Below, in pieces: positions 17,606 to 26,011 of a DNA stretch of 64,000 bases (positions are counted from its first letter, which is position 1; each line of letters opens with the position of its first letter). Below the pieces are notes generated by a model, which saw only the letters and a list, made by a program, of their open reading frames with translations, made no database searches and was not told where the DNA came from. This stretch comes from Xanthobacteraceae bacterium (GTDB taxonomy: Bacteria > Pseudomonadota > Alphaproteobacteria > Rhizobiales > Xanthobacteraceae). The stretch is taken from NCBI GenBank assembly GCA_022844485.1, contig JALHLQ010000006.1, forward strand, positions 122,386 to 186,385, read 5' to 3'. Position numbers and translations under genes: made by a program.

Positions 17606-18172
17606 ATGCTCGACGCCCTTGCGCTTCTGAAGACCCGGCGATCAGTCAAGATCCACGAGTTGAAAGAACCCGGTCCGAGCGCCGACGAAGTCGACACGAT
17701 CCTGTCGCTGGCCATTCGGGTTCCCGATCACGGCAAGCTCGCACCCTGGCGCTTCATCGTCATTCAAGGCGAGGGGCGGCGCAAGGCCGGCGAGGTGATC
17801 GCGCGCGCCTTCCAAGCCGATCATCCGCAAGCGCAGGCCGAGCATATCGAGGCCGAACGCATGCGGCTTGCGCGGGCTCCGCTTGTCATTGCTGTCGTGA
17901 GCCGCGCCGCGCCGCACGTGAAGATTCCGGAATGGGAGCAGGTGCTCTCCGCCGGGGCTGTGACCATGAACCTGGTTCTTGCGGTGCATGCGCTCGGTTA
18001 TGCGGCCAAGTGGGTGACGGAGTGGTATGCCTACGACCGCCGCGTGGTTGAGGCGCTTGGCCTCGCCGCGCATGAGCGCATCGTCGGCTTCGTCCATATC
18101 GGACAGCCTGCGGCTATGCCCGAGGAGCGCGCGCGCCCGCCGCTCTCCGATATCGTGACGCGGTTCGAATGA
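17606..18172 (+). CDS. Nitroreductase-family flavoprotein
   Basis: The 188-residue protein matches the small nitroreductase fold: LLKTRRSVKIHELKEPGPS and then IRVPDHGKLAPWRFIVIQG, the FMN-contact region, ending with LGLAAHERIVGFVHIG. Such enzymes reduce nitro groups or quinones with NAD(P)H; the substrate is unknown. The ATG at 17606 fits the family start; an in-frame GTG at 17459 would add 49 residues including a repeat-like sequence. It overlaps the following flavin-reductase-like gene by four bases. Confidence 0.88.
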   Translation: MLDALALLKTRRSVKIHELKEPGPSADEVDTILSLAIRVPDHGKLAPWRFIVIQGEGRRKAGEVIARAFQADHPQAQAEHIEAERMRLARAPLVIAVVSRAAPHVKIPEWEQVLSAGAVTMNLVLAVHALGYAAKWVTEWYAYDRRVVEALGLAAHERIVGFVHIGQPAAMPEERARPPLSDIVTRFE

Positions 18173-18828
18173 TGTTCTACACCACCGAGAAGAACGACCA
18201 CGGCCTTCCGCACGATCCGTTCAAAGCCATTGTGGCGCCGCGCCCGATTGGCTGGATCACCTCGATGAGCGCGAATGGCGCTGTCAATCTCGCCCCCTAT
18301 TCCTATTTCAACGGTGTCTCGAGCCGTCCTCCAATCGTCTGCTTCGCGAGCGAAGGGCGCAAAGATTCTCTTGCATTCATCGAGGAGACGAAGGAGTTCG
18401 TCTGCAACCTCGCGACTTTCGATCTGCGGTTCGAGATGAACCAGAGTTCGGGCAACTATCCGCGCGGCGTGAACGAGATGAAGGAGGCGGGCCTCGATCC
18501 CGCGCCGTCCAATCTGGTCAAGCCGCCCCGCGTCGCCCGTGCTCCCTGTGCGCTGGAATGCCGTCTCTTGCAGATCGTGTCCTTGTCAGATCTCTCCGGC
18601 AAACCGGTCGATCGGCACGTCGTATTCGGCCAGGTGGTCGGCACGCATATCGACGAGCAGTATATCCGGAACGGCCGGCTGGATCTTGCGGCCATACGGC
18701 CGATAGCGCGGTGCGGCTACAACGATTATGCGGTGGTGGACTCCTTGTTCGAAATGGTGCGGCCGACCATTTCCGATGGCGCACCGAACCCTGGAACCCT
18801 GGAGCGGGCGAAAACGTTCGCAAGGTAA
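18169..18828 (+). CDS. Flavin reductase-like domain protein
   Basis: The 219-residue protein has the FMN-binding split-barrel features of the flavin_Reduct family: VAPRPIGWITSMSANG, NLAPYSYFNGVSSRPPIV and KEFVCNLATFDL. It overlaps the nitroreductase stop (ATGATG), so the two are coupled and may work together, one supplying reduced flavin. Two adjacent ATG codons (18169, 18172) are possible starts. Partner and substrate are not determined. Confidence 0.86.
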   Translation: MMFYTTEKNDHGLPHDPFKAIVAPRPIGWITSMSANGAVNLAPYSYFNGVSSRPPIVCFASEGRKDSLAFIEETKEFVCNLATFDLRFEMNQSSGNYPRGVNEMKEAGLDPAPSNLVKPPRVARAPCALECRLLQIVSLSDLSGKPVDRHVVFGQVVGTHIDEQYIRNGRLDLAAIRPIARCGYNDYAVVDSLFEMVRPTISDGAPNPGTLERAKTFAR

Positions 18829-18925
18829 GGCCGTGTTGCCTCCGTCGCTGCCTGGACACACTCTCCTGCCACTTTTACTGGAGAATGATTCGGCGTCGCT
18901 GTGACTTGAATCATGAGGAGCTGTC

Positions 18926-19918
18926 GTGCTCGATTTTCTTAGGCGACGCCAATCCGACCCGGACCAAACTGGCGACATTCCTCCGCCGCTTCTGCGCGCG
19001 GACCGGCCGAGCATCGGGCTTGCCCTCGGCGGCGGAGCGGCGCGGGGCTTTGCGCATATCGGCGTGCTCCGGACGCTGATCGCCAAGGGCTTGCGGCCGG
19101 ATGTCATCACCGGAACGTCGATCGGCGCTGTGGCTGGCGCGTGCTACGCAACCGATCATCTCGATGCCTTCGAAGAATGGGCCCGCAATGTCACGCGCAA
19201 GCGCATGTTCCGGTACTTCGATTTCAGCTTCGCGGGTTCAGGCCTCATCAGCGGCAGCCGGATCGCCGACCGCATCGCGCATGAGTTCGGCGATGTGAGC
19301 TTCGACGATCTAACCGTCCGCTTCGCCGCGATTGCGACTGAGGTCGGCACCGGCCACGAGATTTGGCTCACCCGTGGACGGATCGTTGACGCTCTGCGCG
19401 CATCCTATGCTTTGCCGGGTATTTTCCCGCCTGTGCGCATCGGCGGGCGCTGGTTGATGGACGGCGCGCTGGTCAATCCGGTACCGGTATCGGCTGCGCG
19501 CGCGCTCGGAGCCAGGCTCGTGATCGGCGTCAACCTCAATGCCGAGATCGTCGGCAAAGGCACGACGATTCACGAGCACGGGCCTGACGAGGCGGACGAA
19601 CTCTTGCTGGAGGCGGCTCGGGTTCGCTCCGGTAAGCTTAATCTGTTCGGCATGGAAGGCGTGCTGCGCCGTCACTTCCTCGGCGAGCGCGGGCGTCCCG
19701 GCATCTCCACCGTGATGGTGGATGCATTCAACATCATTCTCGACCGCATCACGCGCGCGCGTCTCGCCGGCGATCCGCCCGACATCATCATATCGCCTCG
19801 CCTTGGGCGCATCGGCTTGACGGATTTTCACCGTGCGGAAGACGCCATCGCTCTCGGCGCCGAAGCCGCGGAGAAAGCGCTGGAGCCGGTTGCAGACGTT
19901 ATCGAGGCGCTGAGCTAG
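18926..19918 (+). CDS. Patatin-like phospholipase (RssA type)
   Basis: The 330-residue protein starts at GTG 18926 with GAGGAG upstream. It has all patatin motifs: the oxyanion loop LGGGAARGFAHIGVL, the nucleophile elbow GTSIGAVAGACYATD and the catalytic Asp in WLMDGALVNPVP. It is expected to be a serine lipid acyl hydrolase acting at the cytoplasmic membrane. No transmembrane segment is obvious. It converges on the CBS-domain gene. Confidence 0.9.
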   Translation: MLDFLRRRQSDPDQTGDIPPPLLRADRPSIGLALGGGAARGFAHIGVLRTLIAKGLRPDVITGTSIGAVAGACYATDHLDAFEEWARNVTRKRMFRYFDFSFAGSGLISGSRIADRIAHEFGDVSFDDLTVRFAAIATEVGTGHEIWLTRGRIVDALRASYALPGIFPPVRIGGRWLMDGALVNPVPVSAARALGARLVIGVNLNAEIVGKGTTIHEHGPDEADELLLEAARVRSGKLNLFGMEGVLRRHFLGERGRPGISTVMVDAFNIILDRITRARLAGDPPDIIISPRLGRIGLTDFHRAEDAIALGAEAAEKALEPVADVIEALS

Positions 19919-19921
19919 GCC

Positions 19922-19971
19922 GGGCGTGTCAGGCGGTCAGAATGTAGGGCGTGTCAGGCGGTCAGAATGTA
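19922..19971. repeat. Perfect 25-bp tandem duplication at the 3' end of the CBS gene
   Basis: The same 25 bases occur at 19922-19946 and 19947-19971 with no mismatch. The second copy contains the last codons and stop of the CBS-domain gene (minus strand), so the first copy repeats the coding tail just past the stop. Absence of divergence points to a recent slippage duplication. Confidence 0.85.
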
Positions 19972-20385
19972 CTGCCGGAGCGCGTTCGATTCCTGCTCCA
20001 TTTCGCTGAGCCGATGCTTCACGACGTCGCCGATGGAGATAAGGCCAACCAGCCGTTCGCCATCCACAACCGGTACGTGACGGAATTTGCCGGTCGTCAT
20101 CTTTTCCATGATCTCGCCGACCGTGTCGCGATCTGTGCTGGTGATGACTTTCCGGGTCATGACAGTTTCGACGGGCACGTTCAGCACCGCCTCTCCACGC
20201 TCGGCTAGGACACGGACTAGGTCGCGTTCGGACAAAATGCCGACGACCTTGCTGTCGGCGTCGGTGACCACAACCGCGCCGATTCGATTGTCGGCAAGGA
20301 CCTTGACCGCCGCGCTCAGGGCAACCCCGGGTGAAACGGTCACCACGTTACGCCCTTTGGCGGCGAGAATGGCCTTGACTGTCAT
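19954..20385 (-). CDS. Two-CBS-domain protein
   Basis: The 143-residue protein consists of two CBS motifs: residues about 5-65 (VVTVSPGVALSAAVKVLADN, VGILSERDLVRVLAERG) and about 72-130 (MTRKVITSTDRDTVGEIM, HVPVVDGERLVGLISIGD). Such stand-alone pairs bind adenine nucleotides and often regulate a partner. It starts at the ATG at 20385 with GGAGGG five bases upstream; the longer in-frame reading to 20760 runs over the rhomboid gene on the same strand and is rejected. Confidence 0.9.
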   Translation of the reverse strand: MTVKAILAAKGRNVVTVSPGVALSAAVKVLADNRIGAVVVTDADSKVVGILSERDLVRVLAERGEAVLNVPVETVMTRKVITSTDRDTVGEIMEKMTTGKFRHVPVVDGERLVGLISIGDVVKHRLSEMEQESNALRQYILTA

Positions 20386-20524
20386 TGCACCCTCCGAAGC
20401 TCCCGGCGCGCAAGCCCGGAACAGCGCCAATTGGCTCTCCGCGCAACCGCACGGCTCGGACTTGTCCGGACGTGTATGATGATCGGCAATCGTGGCCGTC
20501 GCAAGGCCCAAACCTCGCCCGATT

Positions 20525-21313
20525 TCATTCGATCGCATCAGAATGCGGCTTGGGGTCAAAGGCCGAAAAGGCAAGAAGCCCGGCCAAGAATCCCCCGATA
20601 TGGGCCTCCCAGGCGATCGGTTGATGGGCTCCCGCCAGCGAGAGCGAGCCGAACCCAAGGAAGAGATTGAGTCCAAACCATACGCCAAGAAAGGCGAGAA
20701 TTCTCGGATCGCGCAGAGCAGCCAAGAGGCCGATGGCCGGGACCCGATAGGCCGAAGCATCCCCTCGCCGAAACACGCTCAGTGGACCACCCATTTGAAA
20801 GACGAAACGTATCGCCGCCGCCATGCATCCGGAAATCGCGGCCGAAGCTCCGACCATCGGCACGAACGTGCCTGCATGGAGGGCGAGATGCGTCGCGGCG
20901 CCGGCGGCCGCGGTCAGCGCGAAAAACCCAATGAAACGGCGTGGACCAAAGCGCCGCGCCACCGCACTACCAAACGCGAGAAACCAGACCGCATTGATGG
21001 CGAGGTGCACGACGTCGCCATGGATGAAGGCATAGGTCACGAAGGTCCAAATGTCGGCGGCCATGCCACCCGGAACCGAACCGCCCGCAAGCACGGAAGC
21101 GTCGTAGCGCGCCGGGATGAAGGCGAAGAGAAGCAACAGTTCGAGATCGGCCTGCTCGGAAAGGAGCAAGGCACGGAATGCGTGGACCGCGGCAAAGATC
21201 ATGACCAGAACGGTCACGACCATCGGCACGTTGAGGATGGGTTCTCGATGTGGATTCAATTGATCGGCCTGACGGGACAACCGTGACATACGCCGGCCCA
21301 GCCCCACCGACAA
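20525..21313 (-). CDS. Rhomboid-family intramembrane serine protease
   Basis: The 262-residue multi-span protein has the rhomboid features: YAFIHGDVVHLAINAVWFLAF (loop and His region), the catalytic Ser in VGASAAISG and the catalytic His in WEAHIGGFLAGLLAF. About six hydrophobic segments are visible. It should cleave transmembrane substrates within the inner membrane; the substrate is unknown. It lies 18 bases downstream of the receiver-domain gene on the same strand. Confidence 0.88.
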   Translation of the reverse strand: MSVGLGRRMSRLSRQADQLNPHREPILNVPMVVTVLVMIFAAVHAFRALLLSEQADLELLLLFAFIPARYDASVLAGGSVPGGMAADIWTFVTYAFIHGDVVHLAINAVWFLAFGSAVARRFGPRRFIGFFALTAAAGAATHLALHAGTFVPMVGASAAISGCMAAAIRFVFQMGGPLSVFRRGDASAYRVPAIGLLAALRDPRILAFLGVWFGLNLFLGFGSLSLAGAHQPIAWEAHIGGFLAGLLAFSAFDPKPHSDAIE

Positions 21314-21331
21314 GCAAGAGGCGAAGCGCGG

Positions 21332-21937
21332 TCACGGAAAGAGTATCTTGTCGATCATTGACTGGACCACGGAGGCTTCGTTCCAGCGTTCACCCTCGGT
21401 CACGTTGTTCATCAGGCTCGCAAGCGCGGGAAGCGATGCCCGTTTGGTCCGTGCGTCGATCGCACGGGTGACACCTTCAATAATATAGCGCTCCTGGTCC
21501 ATGACGTAGGAGTGATGGTCGGACAGAGCCCATTCTATTCTCTGACGTAAGCTCAATGGGGAGAAGGGCTTCGCCAAGACGGCATGGGCGCCGTTGCGCG
21601 CAGCCTGGGTCACGAAGCTTTCCGTAGGCGCCACCGAGGTGACAATAACCGGGATATAGCAAAGCGGGGCCAAGGAGGCGTGTTTGAGCCCGGCGATCAG
21701 CTTCATGCAAGAAAATCGCTGCGGAAGGTCAGCATCGACGATCACGACGTCGCATGGTTCCAGAATCAGATCGTGCAGAGCGGGAACGGCTTCGTCGTAG
21801 ATCCGGATGCGGGAGACATCCATCTGCGCCAGCATCATGCGCGTGAGCGACTGAAAGAACTTGGAGGGATCGAGGACGATGACCTCGAACTCGCTGCGCC
21901 CTATGCTCAGCGTTGATTTCCGGTTCGCCGTAGACAT
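21332..21937 (-). CDS. Single-domain response regulator with C-terminal extension
   Basis: The 201-residue protein has a receiver domain in the first 130 residues. The phospho-acceptor Asp is in VVIVDADLP, the conserved Thr/Ser in IPVIVTS, and Lys in AVLAKPFSP. The acidic pocket appears reduced to one Asp (VIVLDPSKF). The last 70 residues are helical with no DNA-binding motif. No histidine kinase gene is adjacent, so it is an orphan regulator that may act by protein contact. Probably co-transcribed with the rhomboid gene. Confidence 0.8.
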   Translation of the reverse strand: MSTANRKSTLSIGRSEFEVIVLDPSKFFQSLTRMMLAQMDVSRIRIYDEAVPALHDLILEPCDVVIVDADLPQRFSCMKLIAGLKHASLAPLCYIPVIVTSVAPTESFVTQAARNGAHAVLAKPFSPLSLRQRIEWALSDHHSYVMDQERYIIEGVTRAIDARTKRASLPALASLMNNVTEGERWNEASVVQSMIDKILFP

Positions 21938-22177
21938 CGAGGATCTCGCGCTGATCTACCTAGGCGTGTTTATAACGCCTCATGCAACCACAATGCGCAA
22001 TGCTAGCCTAACGATCAGTAAACCTGCCCCTTAACCGTTCCCGGATTTCGCCGCGCCCGCGGCCGTCGTGTCCGGCTCCACGGCACCCGAACTGCACCAG
22101 CCTCCTCCAAAGCATGGCTCGGGAGCGATTGTGTCCCAGGGTGGGACGCAGAACCGAGCCGCAGGACGAGGCGGTCC

Positions 22178-22810
22178 ATGAAACACCCTTCCACCCGCGA
22201 ACTCTTCTTGTATTGGGATTCGCAGCGAGGCTCTCGTCCGCTGCCCGATCGAAATGAAATCGAACCGGGCGCCATTCGCAGCGCCCTTGGCGACGTCTTC
22301 ATTCTCGGCATGGACGAAAAAGCAGGTCACCCGTTCCGGCTCGCCGGCACTCGGGTTTGCGCGCTGTTCGGCCGAGAGATGCGAGGCGAATCTTTTCTGA
22401 ATCTCTGGCCTTCGGCGCAAACGGATCGGAACGGAGTCCGCAACCTCCTGTCGATTGCCGCGGCCGAATCGCTCGGCTTCGTTGCTGCGGCAACCGGTGG
22501 TGCGTCCGGCGGGGACAAGCTTCAGCTTGAACTCGTTGTGCTCCCGTTGCGCCACCGCGGCCGCACGGATGCCCGGCTTATCGGGGTGCTCGCGCCGCTC
22601 AAGCAGCCCGACTGGAGCTCTTTCGGTCGGATCGACTGGCTGGAACTCGGCAGCTACCGTTTCCTTTCGGTCCCCGCCAGAGACGCCCAAGCGTCGCTGC
22701 GCGCCCAGGCTGCAGTCTTCCGGTTACGACACGGATTCCCGGTCTTTGACGGTCAGGCGGCCAATCGGCCCCTTGAGCGGGATCGGTTACCGCAACTTAA
22801 CCATGAGTGA
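22178..22810 (+). CDS. PAS-domain (PAS_5 type) protein
   Basis: The 210-residue protein begins with FLYWDSQRGSRPLPDRNEIEP and continues FRLAGTRVCALFGREMRG, the pattern of the alphaproteobacterial PAS_5 family. There is no output domain. It ends four bases into a possible GTG start of the PilZ gene, so the two are likely coupled. Family members are linked to cell-surface or c-di-GMP signalling by context; the ligand is unknown. Confidence 0.8.
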   Translation: MKHPSTRELFLYWDSQRGSRPLPDRNEIEPGAIRSALGDVFILGMDEKAGHPFRLAGTRVCALFGREMRGESFLNLWPSAQTDRNGVRNLLSIAAAESLGFVAAATGGASGGDKLQLELVVLPLRHRGRTDARLIGVLAPLKQPDWSSFGRIDWLELGSYRFLSVPARDAQASLRAQAAVFRLRHGFPVFDGQAANRPLERDRLPQLNHE

Positions 22811-22848
22811 ATACCGTCACCGTTCAGGAGCGGAAACAAGGCCAGAGA

Positions 22849-23466
22849 ATGACCGTACTCGAGAAGATTCTCGATGCCCTGCCGTTAAGCGACGAGCGCC
22901 GCCGCTACCAACGCGTTAACGTCGATCTTCAGGGCCGCTTCATGCTCCCGGACGGCCGTGAGTTTCCTTGCCGTGTGACCGACATGTCGCTCGGCGGCAT
23001 GGTGGTTCTGGCGCAGGCCCAGGCCCGCGCGGGCGATCGCATCGTGGCCTATATCGATCACCTTGGCCGGCTCGAGGGATCCGTCATCCGGGCCTTCGCG
23101 GAAGGCTTCGCCATGACGATCGTGGCCACCGCGCGCAAACGCGAGAAGCTCGCTGCCCAGCTGACCTGGATTGCCAACCGCGATCTGCTCGGGACCGCGG
23201 AGGATCGCCGGCATGCTCGCATCATTCCGCGTAAACCGACGTCGACGCTTCGTCTGCCGAACGGTACCGTCGTGACCTGCCAGGTGATCGATATCTCGAT
23301 TTCGGGCGCATCGGTTTTGGCCGATACGGTTCCTGCCGTTGGCACCCCCGTCACCCTGGGGAAGACGCACGGCCGCGTGGTGCGCCACGACGACGGGTCG
23401 TTCGCAGTCGAATTCCTGCGTCTGCTGCACCCGGATTTCCTCGAGGAAAACGTAACCGGAATCTGA
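22849..23466 (+). CDS. Tandem PilZ-domain protein
   Basis: The 205-residue protein has two PilZ-like units. The first, from about residue 20, has RRRYQRVNVDLQGRF and TDMSLGGMVVL, keeping the RxxxR and D/NxSxxG motifs of c-di-GMP binding. The second, from about residue 117, has RRHARIIPRK and IDISISGASVL. I used the ATG at 22849 (AAGG upstream); a GTG at 22807 overlapping the previous stop is also possible. It probably responds to c-di-GMP; the GGDEF-EAL gene at 31131 is in the same window. Confidence 0.84.
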   Translation: MTVLEKILDALPLSDERRRYQRVNVDLQGRFMLPDGREFPCRVTDMSLGGMVVLAQAQARAGDRIVAYIDHLGRLEGSVIRAFAEGFAMTIVATARKREKLAAQLTWIANRDLLGTAEDRRHARIIPRKPTSTLRLPNGTVVTCQVIDISISGASVLADTVPAVGTPVTLGKTHGRVVRHDDGSFAVEFLRLLHPDFLEENVTGI

Positions 23467-23492
23467 ATCCGGCACCCGGTCCGGCGCATGGT

Positions 23493-23519
23493 TGGCTGAT
23501 GCGAATGCGACATCAGCCA
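23493..23519. terminator. Stem-loop after the PilZ gene
   Basis: TGGCTGATG pairs perfectly with CATCAGCCA across a nine-base loop, 27 bases after the PilZ stop. There is no T-run, so it may act as an mRNA-stabilising or Rho-assisted end rather than an intrinsic terminator. The remaining bases up to 23764 show nothing else recognisable. Confidence 0.35.
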
Positions 23520-23764
23520 TGCCCGCACGGCGTCCGCCGTCTTGATCATGCTTGATTGAGAAGCTGGAACAAGGCCTTGCGGCCGTTCCGGACATTTCGT
23601 CTCAAATCTCAGCCAGTTGAATCCGTTTCGGAACTGTATCTTTTTCGATTCGACTTTTCGTCAGCTTAGTCCTTGATTTTACGATGTTTTCCGGCTCCAA
23701 CTTAGTGCCGCTGCAAAGCCTCGTATGCGAAAGGTGTCCCCTCGATGGCCGGGAGGGGTCACGA

Positions 23765-24379
23765 ATGCGTCGCGTCAGCCAATCTGTTGTCCTGTGTCTC
23801 TGTCTCGGCATTGCATTGCCGGCGAGCATCGCCCCTGCTGCGAGCACGCCGCTCTATACGCCGACCGGAGAAACCTCCCGCGCGCCGATCGGCTGGGTGG
23901 AATTCTGCGCCGAACGGCGTGACGAATGCAGCGGCCAGCCGACGGCGGCCCGCGATGTCGTGTTGTCGCCCAAGGCCTGGCGCGAACTCGTGCGGATCAA
24001 TGCCTTCGTCAACGAGGGTATACGGCCAGTCACCGACCTCGATCATTACAATGTCGTAGAGCGCTGGACCTATCCCGATGATGGGCAGGGCGATTGCGAG
24101 GATTACGTCCTCCTCAAGCGCCGATTGCTGATGGAAGCCGGATGGCCGCGGGAAGCGCTGCTGATCACGATCGTTCGCGAGAAAAACGGCGATGGCCACG
24201 CCGTGCTCACGGTCAAGACCGACAAGGGCGACTTCGTTCTCGACAATCAAAACGAAACGATCCTGCTGTGGTCCGAGACCGAATATCGCTTTGTTAAACG
24301 CCAGTCGCAATCGGACCCGAATGTCTGGGTGTCGCTCGGCGACCCACGGCCCGCTTATCCCGTTGCAAGTTCACGCTAA
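23765..24379 (+). CDS. Transglutaminase-like cysteine peptidase (BTLCP)
   Basis: The 204-residue exported protein has a signal peptide (residues 1-26, ending APAAS). The bacterial transglutaminase-like catalytic set is present: Cys in GQGDCEDYVLLKR, His in GDGHAVLTV and Asp in FVLDNQNE. The homologous LapG protease cleaves a surface adhesin under c-di-GMP control; such a role is possible here but no adhesin or LapD gene is nearby. The ATG at 23765 opens the signal peptide. A strong intrinsic terminator follows at 24445-24480. Confidence 0.87.
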   Translation: MRRVSQSVVLCLCLGIALPASIAPAASTPLYTPTGETSRAPIGWVEFCAERRDECSGQPTAARDVVLSPKAWRELVRINAFVNEGIRPVTDLDHYNVVERWTYPDDGQGDCEDYVLLKRRLLMEAGWPREALLITIVREKNGDGHAVLTVKTDKGDFVLDNQNETILLWSETEYRFVKRQSQSDPNVWVSLGDPRPAYPVASSR

Positions 24380-24444
24380 GGAGCCATCGAACCGCGAACC
24401 CGGTCGCGTCCCCACCCCTCCCCGTCCCCAGACCGGGTTTGCGC

Positions 24445-24480
24445 GCGGCCGGCCTCCCCCAGGGCCGGCCGCACCTTTTT
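24445..24480 (+). terminator. Rho-independent terminator
   Basis: A perfect 10-bp stem, GCGGCCGGCC with GGCCGGCCGC, encloses an eight-base loop and is followed by ACCTTTTT. It lies 66 bases after the BTLCP stop and just before the convergent gene ending at 24509. Confidence 0.8.
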
Positions 24481-24508
24481 GGGTGAAAGTTTTGGCGAGA
24501 ACGCTCAA

Positions 24509-24841
24509 TCAGCCGGTGAGAAGGCCGAGAGCTCGCAAGCCAACCGTCAGCGCGGTGCCCGACATCAGGCTCCAGAAGCCCGCGATCAGGGTGGCCAGCA
24601 TCGCAAATTCAAAACGACGCTGCTCGATCTGCACGCCGCGGATGGTATTGCGCATGATCAGAAAGGGCGCCGCGAACATCAGCATCGGCAGGGCGCGGAG
24701 CGCGCGGCTGCGTTGCTCGGCCTGCAGCAGCCTGAAGCTCAGTTGCTCTTCGGCAAAGACCTGATAGCCGCTGGTCACCAGACCGGACACGGCGAAACCA
24801 ATCGCCAGGCAGACAAACGGCTGAAGAGACTCAATCGACAT
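24509..24841 (-). CDS. DUF6949-type small membrane protein
   Basis: The 110-residue protein has hydrophobic segments at about residues 6-30 (FVCLAIGFAVSGLVTSGYQVF), 50-65 (LPMLMFAAPFLIMR) and 80-108 (AMLATLIAGFWSLMSGTAL). It resembles a conserved Hyphomicrobiales membrane family that I recall as DUF6949. I used the ATG at 24841 (AGGG upstream); ATG at 24871 would add ten residues. Function unknown. Confidence 0.7.
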   Translation of the reverse strand: MSIESLQPFVCLAIGFAVSGLVTSGYQVFAEEQLSFRLLQAEQRSRALRALPMLMFAAPFLIMRNTIRGVQIEQRRFEFAMLATLIAGFWSLMSGTALTVGLRALGLLTG

Positions 24842-24992
24842 ACGCCCTGACTTCCACTGAATTGACGCCATTGTTCTTCTTTGACGGCCGCACGCTAGTG
24901 GAAGTCTAACAAAAGGTAAACGGGCAAGCATAATCTGGGACTTTGGAGCGGGTCCGCGCGGCGGCATAATCGCAATTGATTCGAGCACCACG

Positions 24993-25718
24993 ATGCCGTC
25001 ATCGATCGCCGCGCCTCATTCGCACCAACGCTACTTCGGACGCCGCCCGTCGCGAAGCCTGTGGACCATGCTGGCGGCGTGCGCGGCGGGAGCGTCTTTG
25101 GGTTGCGCATTGATCATCGTCTTGTTGTGGCCGCGATGGCCCTCGGCTGACGTTGCTCCGGATGCGCCTGCAATACCCGTTATCGTCGCGGGCGCGACGT
25201 TCAACGTGCCTCCGGCCGCCATCCGGGTGCCCGTTCAGCGGCGCTCCGGCACGCACGAGCGGCTTGATCTTTATTTCCTTTGGCCAAGTCTGAACCCGCC
25301 CGATCGGCAATCGAAGCTCTCGGTCGGTGAACGAACGCGCCTGTGGGACCGAATCTTCGTTACGATTGTCCCGGCAGAGGGCGCGCTCACGCCGGGCGAT
25401 CGCTTGCGCACCATCTATCCCCGTTATGCATCGGAGCAGGCGCCGGAGGCGCCGGAGGGATTGCGCGCCATGCGCTTCGGCGACGGCACGCCATACCAGG
25501 GCGAGGACCTGTTTTTCGACGCGAACGAGCCTGAACGGTTCATCGCGCGTTGTACGAGAGGCCAGCGCGGCGAACTCGGCGGCACCTGCTTCGTCGATAA
25601 GCAGATCGGACGCGCCACGGTCACCATCCGGTTTGCCCGGGACTGGCTGTCAAACTGGCGCGATGTTCTCGCCAATGCCGAACGGCTGATCGCGGGCTTG
25701 CGGCCTTCCGTCCGGTAG
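24993..25718 (+). CDS. Membrane-anchored hypothetical protein
   Basis: The 241-residue protein has one transmembrane segment at about residues 26-47 (MLAACAAGASLGCALIIVLL) and a periplasmic domain of about 190 residues. Features are VPVQRRSGTHERLDLYFLWP, GTPYQGEDLFFDA and two cysteines (ARCTRG, GTCFVDK) that could form a disulfide. The layout is conserved in Hyphomicrobiales as far as I recall, but no function is known. It diverges from the DUF6949 gene. Confidence 0.75.
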   Translation: MPSSIAAPHSHQRYFGRRPSRSLWTMLAACAAGASLGCALIIVLLWPRWPSADVAPDAPAIPVIVAGATFNVPPAAIRVPVQRRSGTHERLDLYFLWPSLNPPDRQSKLSVGERTRLWDRIFVTIVPAEGALTPGDRLRTIYPRYASEQAPEAPEGLRAMRFGDGTPYQGEDLFFDANEPERFIARCTRGQRGELGGTCFVDKQIGRATVTIRFARDWLSNWRDVLANAERLIAGLRPSVR

Positions 25719-25742
25719 ACTCCGGGGCGGCCTTAGGACGCG

Positions 25743-25952
25743 CTATTCCAGGTCGGTCGCGAGAATCGCCATCTGGAAATTGTAGGAGCGATCCTCGTCC
25801 TCATCGTCGACGAAAAGCACGCCGATGAATTCTTCGCCGACATAGACCTCGGCGGAATCCTCCTTCTTCGGCCGCGGCGCCACCCTCACCTTGGGGTTGT
25901 TGAACAGCCGCTTCAAATAGGCGTCGAGCTTTTTGACTTCCGTGATATCCAC
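25743..25952 (-). CDS. DUF3126 family protein
   Basis: The 69-residue protein has TEVKKLDAYLKRLFNNPK and VYVGEEFIGVLFVDDEDED, matching the small alphaproteobacterial DUF3126 family. It is rich in acidic residues near the C-terminus. It follows cysE by 59 bases on the same strand, an association common in this order. Function unknown. Confidence 0.85.
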   Translation of the reverse strand: MDITEVKKLDAYLKRLFNNPKVRVAPRPKKEDSAEVYVGEEFIGVLFVDDEDEDRSYNFQMAILATDLE

Positions 25953-26011
25953 AAATTCACTCCACCGCTGGCCACCGCTGGCGCGGCGGCGGGATTGATC
26001 GCAAGGGCCGG

